DNA from: CAYUPI01 sp964446585
Lineage (GTDB): Bacteria; Verrucomicrobiota; Verrucomicrobiia; Limisphaerales; UBA8199
DNA length: 64,000 nucleotides
Direction of reading: 5' to 3'
Assembly (NCBI GenBank): GCA_964446585.1
Contig: CAYUPI010000019.1
Span: forward strand, 1 to 64,000
In this document: one piece after another, positions 47,987 through 56,257 of the stretch
Numbering within the stretch: the stretch's first letter is position 1
How the letters are laid out: every line of letters begins with the position of its first letter
Position numbers and translations under genes: made by a program
Notes under the pieces: generated by a model
Databases searched by the model: none
The model's input: only the letters and a program-made list of their open reading frames with translations
Told to the model about the DNA's origin: nothing

Positions 47987-49273
47987 ATGCCATTGACCGA
48001 GCAGATCACTCAGTTAGCCCAACAGGCCAAAGCCGCCTCGCGAGACTTGGCTCAATTGGCCACTGACGAGAAGAACACTTGCCTCCTGGCCATGGCCACA
48101 GAGCTGGAGGAGGAGGCCGCAGGCATCAAACGAGCCAACGCTCAGGACATGGAAGTGGGCGTCAGCCTGGGGCTGAGCTCTGCTATGCTCGATCGGCTCA
48201 AGCTGGATGACAAAAGGATTTCGCAAATGGCCAATGGCCTGCGCGAAGTGGCTGCTTTGCCCGATCCAGTCGGCCGAATCCTCGATGAGCGCGTGCGGCC
48301 CAATGGCCTCAGGCTCCAAAAAATTTCAACTCCGATTGGCGTTATCGTGATCATTTATGAATCGCGACCAAATGTCACTGCCGATGCGGCGGGACTCTGC
48401 TTCAAGTCCGGCAACGCCACGATTCTGCGTGGCGGCAAGGAGGCGCTGAATTCCAATCAAACTATCGCCCGGATCATGGCGGCAGCGGGCGACAAGGCGC
48501 TGGCGAAATTCCCCGAGTACGCGATCCAGGTCGTGCCCACGACCGAACGCGAGGCCATACCGCTCCTGCTCTCTCTCACGCAATATATTGACCTCTGCAT
48601 GCCTCGCGGGGGCGAGGGCCTCATCCGCGCCGTGGCCGAATGTTCCAAGGTGCCTGTGATCAAACATTACAAGGGCGTTTGCCACGTTTATGTGGACGCC
48701 GAGGCCGATTTGAAGATGGCTGAGGAAATTGTGCTTAACGCCAAAGTGCAGCGGCCAGCCGTATGCAATTCCATGGAAACACTGCTGGTGGACCGCACAA
48801 TCGCCACAGTTTTTCTCCCCGCAGTGACGCGCCTCCTTAGCGAAAAACATGTCCAGCTCCGCATAGACCCCGAAGCTGAAGCGATCCTGACCTCGGACCT
48901 CCGACCTCCGGACTCCGACCTCCGCCGGGCCAGCGACCAGGATTTTTTCACCGAGTACAACGATTACATCCTCAATGTGCGCGTCGTGAATGACGTCCGG
49001 CAGGCCATCGACCACATCAACCACTACGGCTCGGCCCATTCGGACAGCATCGTGACACGGAATGAAGCGTGCGCGCGGCAGTTCCTCCACGAGGTGGACT
49101 CCGCTACTGTGTATTGGAACGCCTCGACGCGGTTCACCGACGGTGGCGAGTTCGGCATGGGCGCCGAAATCGGCATCAGCACCGACAAGATCGGCGCGCG
49201 TGGACCCATGGGGCTGGAGGAATTGACCAGCTACAAATGGATTGGTTTCGGGAACGGACAAACAAGGACGTAG
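47987..49273 (+). CDS. proA: Glutamate-5-semialdehyde dehydrogenase
   Basis: The 428-residue enzyme has PIGVIVIIYESRPNVTADAA (about 115-134), SGNATILRGGKEA (about 140-152), the catalytic Cys in RPAVCNSMETLL (about 260-271) and the end GRG-like GARGPMGLEELTSYKW. ProA reduces gamma-glutamyl phosphate to glutamate semialdehyde in proline synthesis. Residues ~302-314 come from a 7-bp array in a variable loop. proB is not in the window. It is followed 5 bases later by the ATP-grasp-like gene. Confidence 0.95.
   Translation: MPLTEQITQLAQQAKAASRDLAQLATDEKNTCLLAMATELEEEAAGIKRANAQDMEVGVSLGLSSAMLDRLKLDDKRISQMANGLREVAALPDPVGRILDERVRPNGLRLQKISTPIGVIVIIYESRPNVTADAAGLCFKSGNATILRGGKEALNSNQTIARIMAAAGDKALAKFPEYAIQVVPTTEREAIPLLLSLTQYIDLCMPRGGEGLIRAVAECSKVPVIKHYKGVCHVYVDAEADLKMAEEIVLNAKVQRPAVCNSMETLLVDRTIATVFLPAVTRLLSEKHVQLRIDPEAEAILTSDLRPPDSDLRRASDQDFFTEYNDYILNVRVVNDVRQAIDHINHYGSAHSDSIVTRNEACARQFLHEVDSATVYWNASTRFTDGGEFGMGAEIGISTDKIGARGPMGLEELTSYKWIGFGNGQTRT
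48892..48926. repeat. 7-bp-period array inside proA
   Basis: Five units (ctcggac, ctccgac, ctccgga, ctccgac, ctccgcc) encode the loop LRPPDSDLRR. At 35 bases the array is not a multiple of three, so loss or gain of one unit would shift the frame. Confidence 0.85.
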
Positions 49274-49278
49274 GCTTG

Positions 49279-50631
49279 ATGAATACCACCACAAGTTCGA
49301 CTCCGGTGGAGACGCCGCAATCTCTGTCTCCTGCCGGCGCGGCCCTCCGAGTCCGCCAGGCGTTGCCCAAGGAAGGATTGTTTGCCGGCCACGAGTGGCG
49401 CATCTCCCCGGCGCCATTCCGGGTCGGGCCCGAACTGGCTGGCGACCTGGAACAGCTCGGCCGCGTTTTGTTGCAATTCTATGAGGCGGTTAATTTGTTG
49501 TACCGCAAGAGCGCGGAAGGCAAGCAGCCGGAGTGGGTGGCGCGCTGGCTGGATCAGGGAAAACCGGCGGAGCTCATCCAACTCCAGCGCTCTCCCGCTC
49601 TCAAAAACGATTTGCCCCGGGTCATCCGCCCGGACCTACTACTGACCGAACACGGCGTGAGCGTGACCGAGCTGGATTCGGTACCCGGAGGCATCGGCCT
49701 GACGGCCTGGTTGAATCAGACTTATTCCGATTTGGGCGCTTCTGTCCTTGGCGGCGCGGAAGGTATGTCACGCGGTTTCGCCAGCATCTTCGGCGAGGCC
49801 CCCACGGTCCACGTGGTCGTTTCCGAGGAAGCCGCGACGTATCGGCCGGAAATGACCTGGCTCGCTCGACAGTTGGGCCGCGACCGGTACCGAATTCAAG
49901 ACGCGGGCTTCTCGGAGCCGGCGGTGGGCGATGCGGTCTATAGGTTCTTTGAGTTGTTCGATCTGGCGAATGTGCCAGGATCCAAGAACCTCTTTGAACT
50001 CGCGGCAGACCGGCGCATCCGGCTCACGCCGCCGCCGAAGCCGTTTTTCGAGGAAAAGATGTTGTTCGCCCTGCTCTGGAACCGCAACTTGTACGGGTTT
50101 TGGCGGCAGGAACTGGGCGAGCGCTTCTTCGAGCGGCTGCGCCGCCTGGTCCCCTACACCTGGCTGGTGGATCCCTCGGCGCTCCCGCCCCATGCCGCGA
50201 TCCCGGAGTTGAATCTGACCGACTGGCACCAGCTCAAGCTGTTGTCGCAAAAGGAACGCGAGCTGATCCTGAAAGTCTCTGGATTCTCGGCCCATGCCTG
50301 GGGCGCGCGTGGCGTCTTTCTCGGCAGCGATCTGTCTCATGCGGATTGGGCGGCGGCGGTCGATCAGGCCATCGCCGGCTTCGGCCACTCACCGCGTGTC
50401 TTGCAGCGCTACCATAAGCCGCGCCTGGTGGAAGCCCAATGGTTCGATTTCGAGCACGGTCAACTGGTGGGGATGAATGGCCGCGCCCGGCTCTGCCCAT
50501 ACTACTTTGTAAGCGGTGAAGCCGAAACCGCCCGGGCGCACCTGGGCGGCGTGCTGGCCACCATCTGTCCGGCGGACAAAAAGATCATTCATGGCATGAC
50601 CGACGCCATATTCGCGCCGTGCTCGGTATGA
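49279..50631 (+). CDS. Putative circularly permuted ATP-grasp protein
   Basis: The 450-residue product from the ATG at 49279 is not firmly recognised. RPDLLLTEHGVSVTELDS (about 116-133), RELILKVSGFSAHAWGARGV (about 330-349) and LQRYHKPRLVEAQWFDF (about 374-390) resemble the nucleotide- and metal-binding segments of permuted ATP-grasp enzymes, as in the glutathionylspermidine synthase-like and DUF404 groups. If so, it would form an amide or peptide bond using ATP. It lies between proA (5 bases) and marC (ATGA overlap), so it may be linked to glutamate or proline chemistry; this is inference. Confidence 0.6.
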   Translation: MNTTTSSTPVETPQSLSPAGAALRVRQALPKEGLFAGHEWRISPAPFRVGPELAGDLEQLGRVLLQFYEAVNLLYRKSAEGKQPEWVARWLDQGKPAELIQLQRSPALKNDLPRVIRPDLLLTEHGVSVTELDSVPGGIGLTAWLNQTYSDLGASVLGGAEGMSRGFASIFGEAPTVHVVVSEEAATYRPEMTWLARQLGRDRYRIQDAGFSEPAVGDAVYRFFELFDLANVPGSKNLFELAADRRIRLTPPPKPFFEEKMLFALLWNRNLYGFWRQELGERFFERLRRLVPYTWLVDPSALPPHAAIPELNLTDWHQLKLLSQKERELILKVSGFSAHAWGARGVFLGSDLSHADWAAAVDQAIAGFGHSPRVLQRYHKPRLVEAQWFDFEHGQLVGMNGRARLCPYYFVSGEAETARAHLGGVLATICPADKKIIHGMTDAIFAPCSV

Positions 50632-51272
50632 GCCTGCCGGAGTACATCTTCCTCGCGTCCAGCTCGCTCTTTGTGATCGTGGACCCCCTGGCAACCGTGC
50701 CGGCCTTTTTGGCCATGACGCCAGCCGATACTCCCGAGCAACGCATCCGCATGGCGCGCCTTGCGTGTTGCGTCATGGCGGGTGTGCTCGTTGGGTTCGC
50801 CGCCGCCGGCCAGTGGATCTTCAAATTTCTCGGCATTACCATGCCGGCGTTTCAAATCGCCGCCAGTATCGTCCTGCTTCTGGTCGCCCTGGACATGCTC
50901 CGCGCCCAGCGCTCGCGCGTCCAGGAAACCTCGGAAGAAACCGCTGCCGGTGTGGTGAAAACCGACATCGCCGTTACCCCGCTGGCGATTCCGATGCTGG
51001 CCGGTCCCGGCGCGATCTCAACAGCCATCCTGCTCCAAAACCAGGCGGCGACCGTGACTCAGCGCGTGGCCCTGTATCTTTGTATTCTTGCGGTCGCGCT
51101 TGCCAGCTACCTGATCCTGCGCATCTCCGCCCGCGGCGCCCGCTGGCTCAGCCCGATCGCCATGAAGATAACCGTCCGCATCATGGGCCTGCTGCTGGCG
51201 GCAGTTGCCGTTCAATTCATGCTCAACGCTGTCCGGGACCTAAAGCTCGATTGGTTCGCCGTGCACCTCTGA
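50628..51272 (+). CDS. MarC family membrane protein
   Basis: The 214-residue product has six membrane helices and MarC-family motifs: SSLFVIVDPLATVPAFLAMT (about 12-31), ITMPAFQIAASIVLLLVALD (about 70-89) and TPLAIPMLAGPGAISTAILL (about 119-138). MarC proteins are inner-membrane, of unknown transport role. The ATG at 50628 overlaps the previous stop. Confidence 0.9.
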   Translation: MSLPEYIFLASSSLFVIVDPLATVPAFLAMTPADTPEQRIRMARLACCVMAGVLVGFAAAGQWIFKFLGITMPAFQIAASIVLLLVALDMLRAQRSRVQETSEETAAGVVKTDIAVTPLAIPMLAGPGAISTAILLQNQAATVTQRVALYLCILAVALASYLILRISARGARWLSPIAMKITVRIMGLLLAAVAVQFMLNAVRDLKLDWFAVHL

Positions 51273-51342
51273 ACCTCTTCGCGGTTGGCGCCGCCAGGAT
51301 CACAGAAAAAAGCCGCTATGGAAAAGCCAGGAAGAGCAGAGT

Positions 51343-51419
<77 letters not shown>

Positions 51420-51550
51420 ATCAACTTACGGCTTAATCATGCCTTGGCCCGGCGGTTGCGCAAGTCGATTCGCGAAGAAAATTACCGAACACCTCTCTTG
51501 ATGCTGTGAGATCGACGATGCGACAGGCTCGAGCGGGAATCAGATCGACT

Positions 51551-52243
51551 TCACAGCGCCTCGCGGCCGTACTTCACCAGCTTGAGTTCGCCATCAAAGA
51601 TCAAGCCGATACCCGGGGCGTACAGCTTCCGCTCCTTTGCTTTTTCCAAAGGCGAACCTTCCTCGGTTTCGAGGCAGCCGTCAAATCGGCCGGCCGGTGT
51701 GTTGAACTCCGCGCCCAGGCTCACCACCTCCGCGCGGTCCATGGCCACTTTCGGAGCGATTTCCTGATAGTATTTGGCCCCGAGCAGCGGCCGGCCGGGC
51801 ATTGCCAGCCCGAAAGTTGCGCCCCTGACTCCAGCCCTCCAGGAGCCCTCGTGTCCGACGACTTTCCCACCCTTGTAAAAATCCACATCTTCGCCGAAGT
51901 AAAACACATCGCTCGTCCGCGTCGAGATCGCGAAAAAATTGCGGCTGACCTCGGCCAGCTCACCATTGATGGTTTCCCGCTCCTCCACGACTCGTGTCTC
52001 GACGCCGTCCACGCGTTCCGTCTGATTGAGTACGGTAATAATCAGGACAGTTTTCTTGCCCCGCTCGGTCCCTTCGAGAACGAGGCGGAATCCGGGCGTG
52101 AGATTTAAAAATCGGTTTGTGCCGACGGATGCTAACTCCGTTTTGTCCACGTCGAATTTGTCCGTGAACTTGTGCTGTGAGGCTGTGCCGGCTGCGGGAG
52201 CGCAGATTAAACAACCTCCGGCTAAAAGTACGAACCATTTCAT
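51551..52243 (-). CDS. Exported hypothetical protein
   Basis: The 230-residue product has a signal peptide (MKWFVLLAGGCLICAPAAG) and a beta-rich body: FLNLTPGFRLVLEGTERG (about 43-60), GKKTVLIITVLNQT, TPAGRFDGCLETEE (about 193-206), and GLIFDGELKLVKYG near the end. The last segments resemble a family of secreted proteins found in many environmental bacteria. No function is known. Confidence 0.75.
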   Translation of the reverse strand: MKWFVLLAGGCLICAPAAGTASQHKFTDKFDVDKTELASVGTNRFLNLTPGFRLVLEGTERGKKTVLIITVLNQTERVDGVETRVVEERETINGELAEVSRNFFAISTRTSDVFYFGEDVDFYKGGKVVGHEGSWRAGVRGATFGLAMPGRPLLGAKYYQEIAPKVAMDRAEVVSLGAEFNTPAGRFDGCLETEEGSPLEKAKERKLYAPGIGLIFDGELKLVKYGREAL

Positions 52244-52271
52244 AGTGCGGCCTCCCGTCGCTCCATCAGCT

Positions 52272-52985
52272 CTAAACAGCGGCTGGCCGATGAAGCCGCC
52301 GGAGAACAACGAGAGCGATACCTCCGGCGATGAGGCACGCGAACGAGCCGGGCTCGGGGACATTTGTTGATACGCCGTCGGCCTGGAAAGCAAGGGCAGC
52401 CCCGGCTCCCGGCGGGTTGAAGGCCGTCGGAGGATTCGCACCTGATCCCGTGCCCGCGGCACCGCTGAAGGTCATCAGTGTGCCCGGAGCGCCGGTAAAC
52501 GAAAACGGCGGGGCCAGGACGAGATCCACGTTTAAGCCCTGATCCGGCGAGACATTTCCCACGGCTACCCAGTAAGTCGTGAGCGGCGCCAGTTCTATGT
52601 CGGTCGTGGCTGGAAAGGACCAGAGTTGGGATTGGGACCCGGTGATCTGCTTAACGCCCAGATCAGCCAGCGAAATCCCCACTTGGCCGACGTCGTTGGA
52701 AAAGAGGCGAACATCGGCCATACTGGCGCTGGCTCCACCCTGGACGAGCGAAAGTGTCACATTGGTTAGCATCCAGCCCTGCGGGCCAGTTTGGAAGGGA
52801 GAAGCGACCCAGTTGCTGGGGGTAAAGAGGACCGTCTGCAAAGTATTGCTGAGCGATGAAACAATCGTATCAGCCTGGGCCGAGCTGCCCAGCAGGCCGA
52901 GCGATGCGATCACGGCGAGGAGTCCAGGACTACTCCATCGCGAAGACTTGGCGGCTCTGCAAACAGAACTCTCTCGGAGCGTCAT
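52272..52985 (-). CDS. PEP-CTERM sorted exported protein
   Basis: The 237-residue protein has a signal peptide (about 20-38), a beta-sandwich body with a choice-of-anchor R type pattern (ELAPLTTYWVAVGNVSPDQG, about 131-150), and the C-terminal VPEPGSFACLIAGGIALVVL, ending in RRLHR. PEP-CTERM proteins are sorted by exosortase to the cell surface. The exosortase is not in the window. Confidence 0.92.
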   Translation of the reverse strand: MTLRESSVCRAAKSSRWSSPGLLAVIASLGLLGSSAQADTIVSSLSNTLQTVLFTPSNWVASPFQTGPQGWMLTNVTLSLVQGGASASMADVRLFSNDVGQVGISLADLGVKQITGSQSQLWSFPATTDIELAPLTTYWVAVGNVSPDQGLNVDLVLAPPFSFTGAPGTLMTFSGAAGTGSGANPPTAFNPPGAGAALAFQADGVSTNVPEPGSFACLIAGGIALVVLRRLHRPAAV

Positions 52986-53072
52986 AGTCCACCTAACAGA
53001 ACCATAGCTTGGAGCCGAGAAAAGACGATCGACCGGCCGGACGCAAGCATTTTTTTGCCAGGCACAGATTCT

Positions 53073-56000
53073 TCAGAGCCATTCCTTAATTTTTTCCTGG
53101 TGCTTATTGTAGATGAATCCGAGCACGAGCAAGACGATGCCGAGGGCCATAAAACTCAGGATGCGATAGAGTGTCTCGAGAGTCCACACGTCAAAAATCA
53201 CGACCCGTCCGAGGGCGCAAGCCAGCACACCGAGCCCGAGCCACCGGTAAACGCGCTCACGCAGTACAATGCCCGCGGTGAACAGGCACAACGCCAGGAC
53301 CGACCAGCTCGCAGTCAGATAGAAGCCGCTCGCCTTCTCCAAAACCCAACGCGAAAGGAACAGCCACAGGCTCAATCCACCGATGGTGATCACGGCGGCA
53401 TGAACGGCCTGTTCAAGGGGATAACGGTCGGACAGACGCCGAGCCATCTGACGCTGTCCCAGTAGAAGCAAAATCACCAGCAGGTTCGGCACGTAAACGG
53501 TTTGAGTCTCGAGCAATGGCAGCCAGAACAAGACCAGGCCAGTTACCGTGTAAGCACCACTGACGAGCAAGAGCTCGGCATTTCGCCACAGGCCAGCCAG
53601 AACGAAGAACCATGCGCCGAGCAACCCCAGCAGCCAGATGCATTCGCGCGCCGGGATGTAGCGGACGACCCACCAGACCGACATTCCGATGGCGGCCCAG
53701 CGATAAAGCTGCGCAAGCCGCAACAGCGACAGGCGCAGGTGCGGTCCGGCTTCAGCGTGACGCGAGAACCAGTGGACGGTGCCGAGCGACAGCGCCACCA
53801 ATGCGGCGATTGGCGCGATCGGGAACCGCCACGGAGTTGTATTCTCCATCAGTTGCCAGACAAACTGCGCGCCGCTAACGAGCGCAAAGAGCTGACTAAA
53901 CGCTGCCAGCATCCACGCGCGCGTGAACACGCCGTACGCAGTAATGCCGACCGCCAGGAGACTTGTGAGCGCGAGCCACGCGGGGGCCTTGACCACCGGG
54001 CTCAGCCAGAAGTAGAGCACGCCCATTATCGCCAGGGCATACGCACCCTGCCAAAAAAGGCTGAGGTCACGGCGCACCGGCAGAACCTTTTGCTTTTGCC
54101 ACCAGTGACTCAGCCCCAGGGACACGGCGAGCAGCAGCAGCGGGTTCCATGCTGGCGGAGATGGGTTCGTCGCCAGGGCGTATAGGAGAACCCACGCAAA
54201 CTGTGCCAGCAGGAGATACCCCTGGCTCAACAGAGTGACCTCGCGCACACGAAAGAAATAAATCGAAAGCGTGAGCAGCAGTGCTTCACCGGCCAGTACG
54301 ACCGGGAAATTTTCTCGGCCGGTGTTGTTGTAAGTTGCAACCAGCCAAATAGCCAGAGCGAGCACAGTGAAATATCCCGGCTGCGGGCGAAGAAGGATGT
54401 GGTTCGCGGACGAAGTTGCTCGATGCGCTAAAAAGGTGTTGAACATCATGATCGCGCCGAGGCCGATGCCGAGCCAAAGGCCAGGCGTTTCGTTTTGTCT
54501 CAAGCCGTCCATTCCCCAGCCAACGGCGAGCAACGCCGCAATGTAGGCGCTTGCGAGCAGAATTACATTCTTACGCTGGTGTCCGGCGAGCGACAGCGCC
54601 ACGCTCTCGGTGGCGAGAATCAGCGCCAGCTCCAGCCCGCTGAACTTCGTAATGAATCCAGCGGTCGCCAGCAACAGGCCCTGAATCAGATAGCTGTTCT
54701 TTGCCATCGGCTCATTCGGCAAGACCCGCCGCGCCAGCTCCGCCAACCCGAGCAGCGTACCGCCGTAGATGAGCGCGAATTTCCAAAAACCGCCGTGGTG
54801 CACCTGGAACATCGTCAGCAAAAAGAGGCCGAAGAAAGCGCCGTTGTTCAGGGTGAGAAAACTGGCGCGGTTTTCCTTGACGAAGCTCTCATGTTTCGAG
54901 AGGAAGACACCCGCGGTGAACAAGAGCCAGTAGGCTGCCAGGAAGCAGAGGCCAGGGGTCAATCCCTCCCCGGGCGCCCAGCGCCAATGATCGCCGTTGA
55001 AAAACCGCCAAAATCCATAGGCGGCATAGGTCGCCAGCAGACTGGCGAACGAGAGCGTAGCCCAGCGATTGCGCACAAGAAAGAAGACCGCCGCGGCCGT
55101 CAGGACCAGGTTCGAGTAAAGTGTGAATAGCCCCACCGCGGTAATGACTGACGTGTAGTAAGCCAGCAGCACGGCAAAGAGGGCCAGGACCTCCGATTTC
55201 CTGGCATTCGCAATCCAGACCATCACGGCGGCGATGCCCAGCAGCAGGAATCCGTCGGCCAGCGAACTCTCGATAACGCGGAGATTCGCAAAATGATGCG
55301 CGGCGTACGTGGTGAAATAGACCAATGCCAATCCGCCGGCGAAGAGCACCTGGGCGTAATTGCGCAGGGATTCTTTCGCGCTCTTTCGCTGCCACCATCC
55401 ACCGGCCCCGAGCAGAATTGCGCTGGCCAAATAAAGCAAACACACCTTGCCGCCGGCCCCGAGCCTGCCAATGTAATTCTGGTAAGCGTAATTCCCGAAG
55501 AAGACCAGGCCCGTCAGCAACATTACGATGCCGATCCGCACCAGCCAGTAAGTACCCAGCCGCATTTCGAACGAACGTTCCGTTGCAGGCGATTTGCTCA
55601 GGGTCGGCGGGCGGCCACCTCCCCACGCAGGAGCGGCCGGTGCCGACATGTGCATCGGGGGCGGGATAGGAATCGGGCCCGGCGCCGGGGGCTTTTCCGC
55701 GCCCGAAAGAGGCGAGGGAACCGGAGCGATGATGGGTGGAACCGGCGAAAGTGGGCGGACGATGTCGGCTGGCGCTGGAGCAAACTTTTTCGCCTCCAGT
55801 GGCCCTGGTCTAGTCGGAATCCGGATCGTGGCGGGAGCGGGAGTCGAGCTTGGTGGCGCAGTTGCGCTCGACTCCGGTGCGCGGCGTTCCAGCCGTGATT
55901 CAAAGGCCTCAAGTTGCCTGGACAAATCGGCCAACTCCTGCTGAAGCCGTGCCTGTTGGCGTTTCAGCAATTCCAATTCAAGCCGCTCCTGGTCATTCAT
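53073..56000 (-). CDS. Large DUF2339 polytopic membrane protein
   Basis: The 975-residue product starts with an N-terminal coiled coil (ERLELELLKRQQARLQQELA) and a Pro-rich linker (about 50-140). From about residue 150 it has more than 20 membrane helices with LGTYWLVRIGIVMLLTGLVF (about 150-169), as in DUF2339. The function is unknown. The ATG at 56000 is chosen because the upstream frame lacks protein-like features. Confidence 0.87.
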   Translation of the reverse strand: MNDQERLELELLKRQQARLQQELADLSRQLEAFESRLERRAPESSATAPPSSTPAPATIRIPTRPGPLEAKKFAPAPADIVRPLSPVPPIIAPVPSPLSGAEKPPAPGPIPIPPPMHMSAPAAPAWGGGRPPTLSKSPATERSFEMRLGTYWLVRIGIVMLLTGLVFFGNYAYQNYIGRLGAGGKVCLLYLASAILLGAGGWWQRKSAKESLRNYAQVLFAGGLALVYFTTYAAHHFANLRVIESSLADGFLLLGIAAVMVWIANARKSEVLALFAVLLAYYTSVITAVGLFTLYSNLVLTAAAVFFLVRNRWATLSFASLLATYAAYGFWRFFNGDHWRWAPGEGLTPGLCFLAAYWLLFTAGVFLSKHESFVKENRASFLTLNNGAFFGLFLLTMFQVHHGGFWKFALIYGGTLLGLAELARRVLPNEPMAKNSYLIQGLLLATAGFITKFSGLELALILATESVALSLAGHQRKNVILLASAYIAALLAVGWGMDGLRQNETPGLWLGIGLGAIMMFNTFLAHRATSSANHILLRPQPGYFTVLALAIWLVATYNNTGRENFPVVLAGEALLLTLSIYFFRVREVTLLSQGYLLLAQFAWVLLYALATNPSPPAWNPLLLLAVSLGLSHWWQKQKVLPVRRDLSLFWQGAYALAIMGVLYFWLSPVVKAPAWLALTSLLAVGITAYGVFTRAWMLAAFSQLFALVSGAQFVWQLMENTTPWRFPIAPIAALVALSLGTVHWFSRHAEAGPHLRLSLLRLAQLYRWAAIGMSVWWVVRYIPARECIWLLGLLGAWFFVLAGLWRNAELLLVSGAYTVTGLVLFWLPLLETQTVYVPNLLVILLLLGQRQMARRLSDRYPLEQAVHAAVITIGGLSLWLFLSRWVLEKASGFYLTASWSVLALCLFTAGIVLRERVYRWLGLGVLACALGRVVIFDVWTLETLYRILSFMALGIVLLVLGFIYNKHQEKIKEWL

Positions 56001-56257
56001 GGTTGTCCTTTGCCGTGAGCAGAGAGTTCCAAGGCAGTCCGGATCCGGGCCGCCTCGAATCCTGTGTGGAAAGTAAATGCCAAGTCGTTGGCGAACCAAG
56101 GCAAATCGCCGATGGGCAAGGCAGCGATGCCCGAGCGCACCAGGCATGAGAACTCGCTCTCACGCCGTTAAGCTTAATGGGAAGAACCGTCCGCGGTGTT
56201 AATCGAAAATCATTCAGTGAGCATCGGTTTATCTGATGCCGAATAAATGTCGCGCGC

